Origin: Carya illinoinensis
Taxonomy: Eukaryota > Streptophyta > Magnoliopsida > Fagales > Juglandaceae
Length of the DNA stretch: 64,000 nt
Direction: 5' to 3'
Assembly: GCF_018687715.1 (NCBI RefSeq)
Contig: NC_056756.1
Location: 34,465,480-34,529,479 of the forward strand
Shown here: positions 24,277 through 35,189 of the stretch, piece after piece
How the letters are laid out: every line of letters begins with the position of its first letter
Numbering within the stretch: position 1 is the first letter of the stretch
Notes under the pieces: model-generated
The model's input: only the letters and a program-made list of their open reading frames with translations
Databases searched by the model: none
Told to the model about the DNA's origin: nothing
Position numbers and translations under genes: made by a program

Positions 24277-24452
24277 AATTCTACATGTCATATTACCATC
24301 CCACTTGCATCTCACTAAGTAAGATGTGTCACATTTACTACTATTGAATTGTCATTTATTATATACTTCTTTATTATTAAATGATGATAAATACGCCACA
24401 TTATATATAGTGAGATACAAATAAAATAATGATGTGGTGTATAGCATTATTG
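24277..24452. mobile_element. MITE with long imperfect inverted repeats
   Basis: Left arm AATTCTACATG...GCATCTCACTAAGTAAGATG; right arm on the opposite strand AATGCTATACA...GTATCTCACTATATATAATG. The arms resemble each other over about 60 bases around a short AT centre. No coding capacity. The exact edges and target duplication are uncertain. Confidence 0.65.
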
Positions 24453-24909
24453 TTTAAAAAAAGCTCAAGGCAGGATGGGTGCTTTTCCAATTTTTACACT
24501 GGTCAATGTTGCTCTGCCACATAGGAGGTGCAGAAAACTCTATTTCTACACGCATTTATGATAAAAATATTTTCATTACACCGGTCGATTTCCTCTCCCC
24601 TTCTCAATTTCTTCCTCTCCCTAGCACCGTTACAATACGATTTGAAACATTTTTATAGAAATTGTTATGATACTTCTTGTTAGCAGAAAATTATGAGAAG
24701 AGATTTAAACAACCAGCACTCACTCTCTCTCATTCAAAGGTCTTGCTTCACCTTTTGTCAAATGAGTTCATTTCAAAATATTAGACTGTCAATTTGTAGT
24801 CTAGGCAAATAGGATAGAGCTAAAAGCCAAAAAAATCAAAAGATGGGCTTGATTCTCTTTGGTTTTATCATGCTGTCTTCCACTTGTGAATAGAAAACGA
24901 GCGCATGGG

Positions 24910-25961
24910 CAGGGCCAGCTGATCCATAAGACAAGTTGGGTGGTTATCTAAGGTCCTACAGTGAAAAAGGGCCTTAAAAAAGATACTAAAAAGTTGATTA
25001 TTAAAAAAATCCAAAAAAAAAAAAAATCTAAACTAAACGAGGTTAACCTTAAAAATTGATAAAAAAAAAAAAAATCAATTCTCAACTCCAAGGTTTAAAA
25101 AAAAAAAAAAAATAGATGTTAACAGATTTTAGATAAACTCTGCAATTTCACTTGGGAAAGCCAAAAGTCACAATAATTTTTTTTTTTTTAAATATTGCAA
25201 TCTATGTGCCAAAAAAATTTTAGAACATCTAAGAACTCTATTTTTATATTTGAAATTTACAAATTTTATTTCATCTTTCTCTTATACTCTAGACTCCAGT
25301 CTTTAATCTCGAACTCTCTTACATCCATCTTGCTCATATTTGACAGTGGCATCCTATCCCATCGCTTCATCGCACTTGCAAATGTGGAGCAGCATCTCTG
25401 TTGTGCTATGGTCGACGAAGGTAAACTAAAGTTCAAAATTTTGTTTTATATATACACTATATAATAAAAGTTTATGGTAATAAAACAACCACGTTTGTCT
25501 TCTTCTTCAACACTTCAACCCAAGGTTTCATTCCTTGACTTTTTTAAAATTTTGTTTTTTTTTTTCAATTTCATAATTTATTTCTTTGATTTTGAATATT
25601 AATATTAATATATTCTATTTTATTATTCAGATTAATGGTTTTATATAAAAGTGGAGCTCATTTGTTATATTAAAGTAAAACCTATTTGCTAATCAGGTGC
25701 AATTATTTTATCTTAATATTTATTTTATTTTAGAATATTCATAAGCATAGTTGAATTTCTATAATAAATATTGTTCTTTTTTACTATAATATATGTCTAA
25801 TAGAAAATATACATCTGGATATGAAAAACTTAAAAAATGAGAAGAATAGAATAATTTTTAAATAAAAATATAATTAGATATAACCTAATTTAGTTTGATA
25901 CGAGAAAAATGATCCATTTTAACTTCTTGCCTTAGGCCTCAAAATTTATTGAGCCGGCCTG
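24910..25961. mobile_element. Non-autonomous hAT-like element, CAGGGCC type
   Basis: The left end reads CAGGGCCAGCT; the right end on the other strand reads CAGGCCGGCTC, with further similarity inward (ataagacaag versus ctaaggcaag). CGCATGGG (24902-24909) and TGCATGGG (25962-25969) flank it, seven of eight bases equal. The 1.05-kb interior has several A runs and no transposase. The ends differ from the TAGG-type hAT elements in the window, so it belongs to another family. Confidence 0.75.
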
Positions 25962-25969
25962 TGCATGGG

Positions 25970-26231
25970 CATGCGAGTTAAAACGACAACCTAGATCCAA
26001 CTTCGAAATTTGCCTAAATGGGTTCCAAATCTATTGATAGAGATGTGTTCATAGCGATGCTCTATGGTTTGATAGATTGAGACAATTTCTTAAGAATCTC
26101 AAGTACTCCAATGGATTATAATTGGTTATCGCTACAAAAAGATTATCATTATTCATGAAGAATTGAGAGAAATCTTGCTTCCTCCCGTTTACGATCTCAA
26201 GTTTGAAATCGTCAAACCATCAACAGGCTTT
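25970..26231. other. Spacer, nothing recognised
   Basis: Short stretch between the CAGGGCC element and the minus-strand LINE, without gene-like content. Confidence 0.5.
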
Positions 26232-26246
26232 GAAGATCTATTAGAT
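26232..26246. repeat. Target-site duplication (3' side) of the minus-strand LINE
   Basis: GAAGATCTATTAGAT here matches GAGGATCTATTAGAT at 34750-34764, 14 of 15 bases. Confidence 0.88.
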
Positions 26247-26362
26247 CTTTTTTCTTCCTTTTTTCCCTAATCTAGCTTAATATATATAGTATAATAGACT
26301 GAAACAAAGTTCAAAGGGGATCAAAAAGAAAGAAACTAAAATAACTATCTAAGGATATACTT

Positions 26363-29300
26363 CTAAAAATTAGATTGGTAGCTGCTCATTGCGCCACAGA
26401 GTGCACGCATCGATTTTTTGATCGATGTATTTTGACTAGTCTCCAATGCCAATGGAGTGGGAACAGGTGTTGAATGTCTTGAATGATGGGGGAAATACTC
26501 TAGTTTGGTACAAAGGATGGGTTTTTCCATAGCTGCTATGACTAGTTGAGAATCGACTTTGAACAGTACTTGAATGTGTTGAGAAGATGTAGCCAATTTG
26601 GTGGCTAGAAGAGTTGCCGAAGCTTCAGCCACTAGACGATTCTGGGAATGGATTTTTTCAGTCTGAATTTTCAAAATGTTACATGTGTGGTCTTTGCAAA
26701 TTACAAAACTAATAGAGAAATTGTCCCTAACTGTTGCATCAAAAGAGTAGCTTAGGAAATTAAGGGGTGGAGGCTACCATTTTTCTATCTTGTTTTTTTG
26801 CTTTCCTTTCCAAGCTTCTTTATAATTGTGATAGATGCGACTAAGTTGATTTTTGGCTTCTTCCAATGAGAAAATGAGTTGATTGTGCACAATATCATTT
26901 CTTTGCTTCTAGATAAAATCTAAGGTTATGACTACAAAGAGTTGAAAATGATGAATCTCTGCTTCTTGAAGGCCTAATTCTTCCTTTGGAGAAATAATCA
27001 TTATGATCCAGTCCGAAATTGAGTAGATTGGCAAGTTTCCCAAATTTAGAAGCCAAGAGCTTTAACTCCAATGTATTCTCACTACAGGGCATTTGACAAA
27101 GAGATGGAGTGAGGATTCTTTAGCTTGATTGTAGAGCGAGCATTCTTCTAAAGTTAAGCTTGAGATGACTTCATTCACTCTTACTTTTATTGGGAGAATA
27201 CTCCATAGCAGCTTCCATAGTAATAGTTTGTGTCTCTCATGAATTTTCAGCTTCCATATTGACTTGAAAATTTTGGGTTGCATTTTGATGTGTCGTTTCG
27301 TGTCCATTTACTACCACTTGGTATGCTGATTTAACTGAGATTTTTTCATTCTGAGATGGGATCCAAATCTTTCTGTCTTAATTTTGAGATAAGATCAGTA
27401 GAGAAATTTTCAGAATTTCCTTGGTGCTCTCTTGTTCAAATAGATTTTACATTTTCTCTATATTCTAATGTTTTGGATTGCCTATGATGATGTCCGAAAC
27501 CTTCAATTATGGGTGGGCTTGATCCATTCCTTGCAGTGGTCTTGGTTTAAAGTTTTCTATAGTGGGTATCCATGGTGCTTCCCATATATTTGTTGTGAGG
27601 CCATTATTAATCTGAATGCATTTCCCTTATTTGTAGAATCCATTTCAAAAAATATGAGTCTAATTGCCTCTGTGATACTTGCCAAAAATCCAAAGTTATA
27701 AGATATTTTACTTTTAAAATTTCATACCAAAGTCCATTTGGGCTTTCACTCATTTCCCATCCCATTTTTGTAATGAGTGCTTGGTTCATGCTTATCATTT
27801 GCTTTATTCCAAAACCCCCTGAGATTTTTGGTTGACAAATAGATTTCCATGATTTAAGGGTCAAGTTGTGGTCTTATCTTTTGGGAAGCCCCACCAAAAA
27901 TTTTTGAAGCTCGTATCTAAGATCTTGCACACTGTTTTCGGAAGCTGAAAGGTTGACATACTATAAGTTGGAATAGTACTAGCTATAGATCTAATTAGCA
28001 TTGTTCGGCCCGCTTGGGAAAGTAATTTTAATTTCTATCCTTCTAATTTTTTCTCCACTCTACATAGAAGCTCTTGGAAGTTTTATTTCTTGTTTCTACC
28101 GAAAGATGTTGGGGGGCCCAGATATTTCATTTTTTCTAAAGAAACTTTGTATGGAAGCCAATGGTGCATTGCTAACTTTACAATAGGGTTTACATTCCTT
28201 GTGATAAAGATGGTGGATTTGTGCATGTTGATCTTTTGCCCTAACCACTGTTGAAATTTTGATAAGCTTTCAGAGATAACTTGATTGATGTCTGTGGTTG
28301 CTTTTGCAAAAATGATCGTGTCATCTACAAACAACATATGTGAGACTAGTGGGCTAAGTCTACTTAATTTTATCCCTTCCAACTTTCCTCTTGCTTCATC
28401 TTTTAACAAAATCCTAGATAGTACCTCTGTCACTAGAACAAAGAGGAAATGGGAGAATGAATCTCCTTGTCTTAATCCCATTTGAGAATTGAAGAAACCC
28501 CGAGGCGACCCATTGATAACAATAGAAAAGGTAGCTGTGGTGATACATTCTTTAATCAAGTTTATCTAGCCTAGACTATAGCCCACTAATTTCATTACCT
28601 TGAATAAGAAATCTCATTCAACCAGATCAAAAGCTTTTTCCATATCAAGCTTATAGCCGTCAGTCTTTTGTTCCATTTTTCCTCTTGAGATGGTGAAACA
28701 ATTCGTGTGCAATTATAGTATTTTCCTTAATATTGCGTCCTGGGACAAAGGCTGTTTGCAGAGGGGATATAATGGCATCTAATGTTTCTTTGAAGTGATT
28801 GGCCATGATCTTGGTTATGATTATATAAATGACAATTGTGAGGCTGATTGAACGATAGTGGCTTGGATTGTTTGGGTTTTGAATTTTGGGAATAAGAGCT
28901 ATGTTGGTGTGGTTGATTTATTTTAACAGTTTACCACTCCTAAAGAAATTCTGCACTGCTTCCACCACCTCTTTTTTTTTTATAATATTTCAATAATGCC
29001 TGTAGAACAGCGCTGCCATACCATCTAGGCTTAGCGCTTTATGATTCAAGATTTGTTTTAGGGCACCGAAAATTTCTTCCTCATTTGGCACTGCTTGAAG
29101 ATTCACATTGTCTTGATCTGTAATTTGCTTTCAAATAAATTCTCTAGATTTTTCGAGAAGCTTGGATTTGATGAAGTATATATGGATCAAAAATAATTTA
29201 TGAATGTATTTTCAATATGAGTGTGATCCATAGACCAATTACCTGGGCCCAGCTTGATGGCGTCGGTTGAGTTTCTCCTTCTTTTGATCGTTGTTGATAA

Positions 29301-30367
29301 GTGAAAGAATTTGGTGTTGAGGTCAGTTGAAGTGAGCCATGCTATTCTTGACTTTTGACGCCACAAAGATTCCTCGTATTCTCTTTGTTTATGGAGGCTA
29401 TGCTGAAGATCTTTTTCTCTTTCTTGGATAAATTCCCTCATTGGCTTACTTTGAACCTTTAGCAGCTCTATTTCCAGATTTTGAATTTTATTTTGAATGC
29501 ACCCAAAGTGATTCCTGTTCCAGAGTTTGAGGGCTTCTTTTTTGAATTTTTCGACTAAGTATATAAGCCAAATTGCCCTGGAAATATTTGTTCCATGCTT
29601 CTCGGATGATATTCTGATTGAGTGGTTCGTGAATCCATAATTCTTCAAATTTGAACGATGAGATAGGTTTCTGGTTGTTGGTCATGTGTAGTAATAGCGG
29701 GTGATGATCTGAAGTTGACGACTCTAAATGTTGTAGTGAGGCTTCATGAAAAAGTAGTCTCCAGTCTTGATTTGCTATTGCTCTATCAAGTCTTTCTTTG
29801 ATAAGTGTCATTCAACTTCTATTGTTCAACCAAGTGTATTGTAGACCTGAATAACCAATATCTAGAAGACCATGTCTATCCATTATGGCTTTGAGTCATC
29901 GGTTGTGATTGTTAAGAAATGGGCACCCCCCGTGTTTCTCTTTTTGGTTTATCACATCGTTGAAATCCCACACACATATCCAATGGCATTGAAAGGCTTG
30001 GTGTATTGAGTCTAGATGACTCCAAAAGTTTGCTTTGAGATTATGTTACACTGGAACGTAGACATAGGTAATTAGCCAAGGGTGGAGAAGAATCCGAATA
30101 CACCAAAGCGGAAATAGCATTCATATTAATATTGACTGGTTCAATATCCATACCCGATCTCCACATAAGTAGTAGTCCCCATTTTTTACATATAGTTGGA
30201 AAGCTCACAAAATGATAGAAACCTATGCTATTTTCAATAGATACGGTGTGATCATTCGATACCAAGGTTTCCGACAAAAAAACTATTTTCGAGTTATATT
30301 TTCTAATATTAGCCCTTAAGTTTCTGATTACTTTGGGTTGGGCTAGTCTCTTGCAATTCCAAGTCAA
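26363..30367 (-). pseudogene. Decayed LINE ORF2 (endonuclease, RT, RNase H)
   Basis: Read leftward. The endonuclease opening is at 30367 (TWNCKRLAQP, LSETLV) with SDHHPL near 29700. A linker typical of LINEs lies at 29650-29190 (SRIAWLTSTDLNTKFFH). The reverse transcriptase has GLRQGDSFSHFLF and LFVDD (FVDD at 28331-28320). A zf-RVT-like segment is at 27307-27062 (HERHKLLLWKLLWSILP) and an RNase H segment at about 26710-26363 (AEASATLLATKLA, KVDSQLVIAAM). Pieces lie in different frames with multiple stops, so no full protein can be made. Confidence 0.88.
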
Positions 30368-31870
30368 TGTTCTTATTTGGCTTGTGGAGGCATTTTGAAG
30401 CTTGCCTAGTTAGCTGATTTGGACTTTCCTTGAGAGTGTGAAGTTGGCCTATTATAAGGATTTAATCTTGCTTTCCCTTTTAATTTTTTTTCCTTGCCCA
30501 TTATGCCTGAATGCATTTCCAGAAGAATGAGAGCCGTTGTGGATTCCTTTGAATGTGGTTTTTTGATTGTGCCATCCATGGACTCTATTTTAATGAGACA
30601 TTGAGATTTTCTTTTGGGAATTTCAAGAAACTCTACATCCTGTTGTCTTTTGGAAGGGAGAAGAGCTTAGGTCTTGTGATGCATTCGAGTATTGTAAGCC
30701 TCAGGAGGATGATGTGCTTGAGTGGGGCTAGTTACTCTTGGGTCACATTCTATATCTTTTGATGTTTCCAATGATGCAATTGATAAATCAACATACAAAA
30801 GGCTTGAGTCTTTAATCAGTTGGATGGTAAGTTGAGGTTGACTCTACTCTGCATTTTTGAGAGATGATGGACTTGGAGCACTCACTACAGAGGAGCTAGT
30901 TGAGTCAATTGGCGTTGAAGGTTTATATTTCTAAACCTTTGAAGGGCTGGACTCAGTTGGGGAATAAAAGAACATAGGGCCCATGTTGGTTTGCTGAGAA
31001 TTTTTAATGACTTATGTTTGGCTTTCAGGTGTGTATTAAGATGGGCTCATGTTATCTAGCCTATTTGCATAATAGTCTTGTGGCATCATGAAGAGAGGTC
31101 TTGTCTTGGTGGGTGAAGAAGGGTTGATGATGGGCTCACCTTGATGGGCCTGGTGGAGTCCAAGATTGTGTGGTTGCTGCTAAGTCTTGTATCCCTTCAT
31201 TGCCAAGTATATCTGTTGCCACTGAGAATTCCATGGCAGCTGTCTTGCTTCTATCGATGGATTAAGTCCTTGAGTACTCTGTATAGTTGCTACTATCCCC
31301 CCTGCTACCTGCTTTTCTGAACTTGGAGTTGAAGTGAAAAGAGAGATTTGGCTATAGAATGAGGTGAGGTTTTAGGATTAGTTAGTGGTTCAACAGTGAA
31401 TATATTAACTCTTCTTGGTGGGGAAGTTAATGAGCTTGGTTCATTGTAGTAGAACAGTGTTCGGGAGTTTTCTAGAGTCGTTCACATGGAATTTCCATTT
31501 GCCCGAAGAAGAAGGGGTGAGGTTTATCAATTCCGATTTGTTAGTCGTGACTTTCTCGGATTGCCCTCTAGCAAGGTTGTGTTGACCTCTCATTGCGAAA
31601 TAGTTGATTTCTTGTTGTCTACTTGCAAAACTTGCTTGCTTCTCTTTGTTAGGATTTACATAGAACATTGTGGTTCGGTTGATTTTTTCCATTGATTCAG
31701 TTTCTTCATGTTGCCCTTTATCTGTTTGCTGAAATGCTTGAGAAGTGCCTTGGCTACTATTGTATTCAGCTATGATCCATGGGCCATATATGAGTCTTAT
31801 GGGGGTTGAGCTTAGATAACTATAGAACACTTGAGAGTACCGAGTCTTCTACAGGCATAACAGAAGTTTG

Positions 31871-31878
31871 GCAATTTA
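31871..31878. repeat. Left target-site duplication of the nested hAT
   Basis: GCAATTTA, matching GCAATTTG at 34022-34029 in seven of eight bases. Confidence 0.8.
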
Positions 31879-33021
31879 TAGGAGTGCTACCCGCACCATA
31901 CGGTGTGGGGTAGACCTCCCCCCGCCCCTGCATGGGGTGGATGGGGAATTCCTTCCCCGTCCCTCGCCCGCGGTGTGCGGGGGTGAGGTACCCCATCCCG
32001 CATAACGGGGTGCAGATTGGGAAGCAATCAATCCGCCCCCCCTCCCCCCCAAACACCCCTACTAGACCTTGGGCCCAAAAACCGCTGAAATGGGCCTGAA
32101 ATGGCCCACAAACTTTTCTTTTAGGCACAAAAAAGCTTCTAGGCCATTTTCAGCCCATAAAATTATAAATAGAAAGGAAAAAAAATTAAAAACCAGATTA
32201 AAAAAACAAAGTTTGCACTATAGTAATTGATTTTATGGCTAATAAAAGTTACCTATCTAATATCTAATAAACTAATAATAATAACTAAGCTATTACAAAA
32301 TTGAAAGGCTAAACAATTATAAAATTACAAATATAGAAGTGTCAAAGAGATATTGTATCAATATTACAAATCATTGAATACAAAATATGAACAAATAATT
32401 CAAATTTTGAATATTCTAAAGAGAGAACTATTAGCTGTGGCTTATCTTTGACTGTGACACTTGGGAGGCCCGAGCTTAAGCACATATTTACATTGCAGTG
32501 GAGCTCGACGTCGTCTCATGTGTTACTACAAGAATTAATACTAAAATTAATAACGATGATATCAAATCACTTCTTATTTTAAAAAAATTCCACGTAAAAT
32601 TGTAAATTTAATCCTAAATTTAATCCTTTAATTCACATTTTAACATGTTGCGTCAATTTCAATTCCAACCTCATTTACTTGGCAACTTCAAAGAGCGCTA
32701 CAGTACATCCAAGGAAATGCCTTAAAATCATAATTATTTGGAAAGAAAAAGTGGCTCTCAAATTCTCAATAACACAAACTAAGAGGATCGTATGTGATAA
32801 ATTTTGTAAATTTGAGCATGGCAACAAATGTTCGGAGCATTATAAAGAAATAGGAACATATTAGGTTTCATCAAATTTGTTGCACTTCAATTATCCTGTT
32901 TTAATGGTGTTAACATGATTTTTTAACATTTTTTAATGTAACTATTTTCATCTATGAACATGTAACACCATGATGAAACCCCTAAATGCAATTTAGGGTT
33001 TCCAATCCTAAAAAAATTAGA

Positions 33022-33067
33022 GTTTCGGATTGGAATCCTAAACTAATTTAGGATTCCAATCCGAAAC
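33022..33067. repeat. Perfect 21-bp inverted repeat with 4-base loop
   Basis: The arms at 33022-33042 and 33047-33067 are exact reverse complements (starting GTTTCGGATTGG) around CTAA. They sit in a cluster of TTTAGGGTTTCCAATCC-like words in both orientations between 32985 and 33265, so the hairpin probably arose from an inverted duplication of that word. Confidence 0.9.
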
Positions 33068-33538
33068 CCTAAATTGATTTAGGGGTTTTCAATTTTAGGT
33101 TTAGGATTTCCAAACCCTAAATCAGTTTAGGGTTTCCAATCCTACAAAAAATTTCGGCTTAAATTAATTTAAGGTTTCCAATCATTGAAACCCCTAAAAA
33201 AAAATTAAGGTTTCAGATTGGAACCCTAAATCGAAATCTTAAATTGATTTAGGATTTCTGAAACAATAAAAATTACAAAAAAAAACAAATTCATAGAATT
33301 AATCACAATCACAGCTACAATACAGTGAATCAACATGCACAATCCATGAATCCACAACATACAAGTCACAAATTTCCATCCTCCATCTCTGATTCAACCC
33401 ATTTTCCCTCCAATCTCCAATCAAAACTCAAAAAAAAAAAAAAAAATTGAGAAAATGTAAATACAGTTGCGGAGTGACTTACCTCTACGACGATGAGAGT
33501 GGAACTATGGAAGTTCGAGTACCGTGCATATGGCATCG

Positions 33539-33541
<3 letters not shown>

Positions 33542-33580
<39 letters not shown>
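33542..33580. repeat. (GA)n microsatellite
   Basis: About 19 GA units inside the nested hAT. Confidence 0.95.
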
Positions 33581-33583
<3 letters not shown>

Positions 33584-33644
33584 TGTGAGAGAAACCTGAA
33601 GGGGCAGGGGCAACCCTCGGGGGGGTTAAGGGAATTAAGCCACT

Positions 33645-33800
33645 TAATGAAACGGTGTCGTTTTGTCCATGACATGTCTTATTGAAATGACGTCGCTTTG
33701 TTATATATAAAACGATGTCGTTTGATTAAGTAACTTAATTCAGCCATACATTATTAAAACAACGTCGTTTTATCATGTACAAAACGGTGTCGTTTCATTT
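33645..33800. repeat. Five spaced copies of an ACGNNGTCGTTT-like word
   Basis: AAACGGTGTCGTTTTG, TGACGTCGCTTTG, AAACGATGTCGTTTG, AACAACGTCGTTTTA and AAACGGTGTCGTTTCA occur at intervals of about 25-50 bases. The word is near-palindromic. The role is unknown; it could be a protein-binding site within the hAT. Confidence 0.8.
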
Positions 33801-34021
33801 TTAAAAAATATATATATATATATATATTATATTATTAAATAATATATTATATATATAACATACGAAGCGGGAGCACAACCCCTCAGTCCCTCGCCTATAC
33901 TAGGAGACTCACATACTGGTGGGGGCCCCCGCCCTTGCGGTGCAGATACCTCACCCCGCGTATGCGGAGGAGGGCAAACAAGGTGGAGTAGCGGGGTGCG
34001 AGGCCTCGCTGCCCACCCCTA

Positions 34022-34029
34022 GCAATTTG
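34022..34029. repeat. Right target-site duplication of the nested hAT
   Basis: GCAATTTG, seven of eight bases equal to 31871-31878. Confidence 0.8.
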
Positions 34030-34749
34030 TTATGGTTGATGGCTATCCAAATTTTGGGGTTATCCAACCTTGGCATCAAGAATCCTTGTTGAAGGGGCTT
34101 AGTGACATTTATTTCAACTTTGATTCTAATAAATTTTCTTAAGGCTAAACGCTAAAGAGGATCTTCTTTCACCTTGTTCAAATTTCCAAGTTCATTTCCA
34201 ATTTCAACAACGTTATCAAGAGTAATATAGTCTAAAGGTAGATCATGGATTTGCACATAGAAAGATGCATGATTTAGGTCGATTTCTTGAAGGGTGGTCC
34301 CAGTAGAGCAAGATTTTAGAATTAACAGATGTCCTTTGAAATTTCATGATTGCGTACTCTAAGCTTATCTTACATAGATCTAAAGGTGAAAATGAAACTA
34401 TTTGTCTCTATATCTTCAATAAGAAAGTTTTGAATGAAGTTCCATGATGCTTGTTTAAAGGCCTATCTGCTACTAATCTTTCAATCAGGATTTTGTTTGA
34501 AATGATTTGTGCCGACTCTGTGCAGGATGAAGGTTGAGGTCGCCATGATAAAGCTGCAGTTTGGGAAATAAGAGAATCCAAATTCATCGGAACTTTGCTG
34601 ATACAGAGATGGTAGAAGCTCAAAGATGAAGTGAATCTTGTAATCTAGATACTAGCTTTGTGACTTAGAGCGTAAATTAGCAATAATAAGTGCAGAAGCA
34701 AGAAATCCACCTCCTAGATAGAGAAGTTATGACTTCTCACTAGCTGGTC

Positions 34750-34764
34750 GAGGATCTATTAGAT
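34750..34764. repeat. Target-site duplication (5' side) of the minus-strand LINE
   Basis: GAGGATCTATTAGAT, partner of 26232-26246. Confidence 0.88.
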
Positions 34765-35189
34765 TAGTTGTTGAGGACATGGCACCCAAAGATCCTATCA
34801 ATAGTGTTGCCTTCCAACGGCAAGAAAGACGGGGGAAGAGTGGTCGTCAGGATGGGGGAAGGGAGGGCGAGAAAAAGGGGGAATATGATGTGTATTTTTT
34901 CTCATGCATACACGTGTAGAATAGAATTTCTTGCACCTCTTACGTGGCAGTGCTTCATTGATGGATGAAAAGTAGGCACCCAACCGACGTGTAGCTTCTC
35001 CCAGAGTTTTTTAATGGAAAATATTATTGTCTCTTGGTCGAACCAAAACAAAACGAAATAGGAAGGTTGAAGACTCGTCCGGCTGTAAACGTCTTTCCAA
35101 CTTGCACGACTGTTAAAACTCATAAAGTCAAGCAGAAAATTGAGGAATAAGAAAGAAGCACAGAGTTTGGTGGAAATTAGCACTCAATC
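34765..35189 (+). promoter_or_regulatory. Upstream region of the dioxygenase gene, with G-box
   Basis: This 425-bp stretch separates the LINE from the gene and must hold the proximal promoter. A CACGTG core (G-box, in the context ACACGTGT) lies at 34911-34916, about 275 bases before the start codon. bZIP and bHLH factors are known to bind this word; use here is inferred. I see no clear TATA box at the usual distance. Confidence 0.4.

Larger units (their letters stand above)
31879..34021. mobile_element. Non-autonomous hAT element nested in LINE ORF1
   Basis: A 2143-bp element starting TAGGAGTG and ending CACCCCTA, the same end type as the 18.7-kb hAT, flanked by a 7/8 duplication. Both subterminal regions (31890-32050 and 33890-34015) are very GC-rich and share GGGGTGAGGTA-like words in inverted orientation. 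The interior is AT-rich and non-coding, with a cluster of TTTAGGGTTTCCAATC-like words, a perfect hairpin, a GA array and a set of ACGNNGTCGTTT words. It has no transposase and would need one in trans. Confidence 0.85.
30400..34623 (-). pseudogene. Decayed LINE ORF1, interrupted by hAT
   Basis: The upstream part (34623 to about 34030) carries DUF4283-like text (LVADRPLNK, ASF-like KTFLLKI) comparable to LIAERPVNQEAFKTTM of the 12-kb LINE. A hAT at 31879-34021 then intervenes. The reading resumes at about 31870 with a zinc knuckle (FCYACRRLGTLKC, where the expected His is Thr) and then IYGPWI, the usual order after the knuckle. The tail to about 30400 is Ser/Gln/Asn-rich with no known domain. 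Stops and shifts are frequent. Confidence 0.75.
26247..34749 (-). mobile_element. Full-length but decayed LINE, split by a hAT insertion
   Basis: An L1-type element read leftward. ORF1 begins near 34620, ORF2 runs from about 30367 to 26363, and a short A-rich tail (AAAAAAGGAAGAAAAAAG) lies at the left edge. The 14/15 duplication gives both ends. Without the 2.1-kb hAT and its duplication the LINE is about 6.35 kb. Many stops and frameshifts make it older than the 12-kb LINE. It belongs to a different LINE family: the catalytic box is FVDD rather than FADD and the RNase H sequence differs. Confidence 0.9.

Noticed and set aside
32985..33265. CRISPR-like or telomere-like array because of TTTAGGG words
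   Set aside because: The words are irregularly spaced, in both orientations and inside a hAT; they are not an uninterrupted TTTAGGG array and have no repeat-spacer layout.
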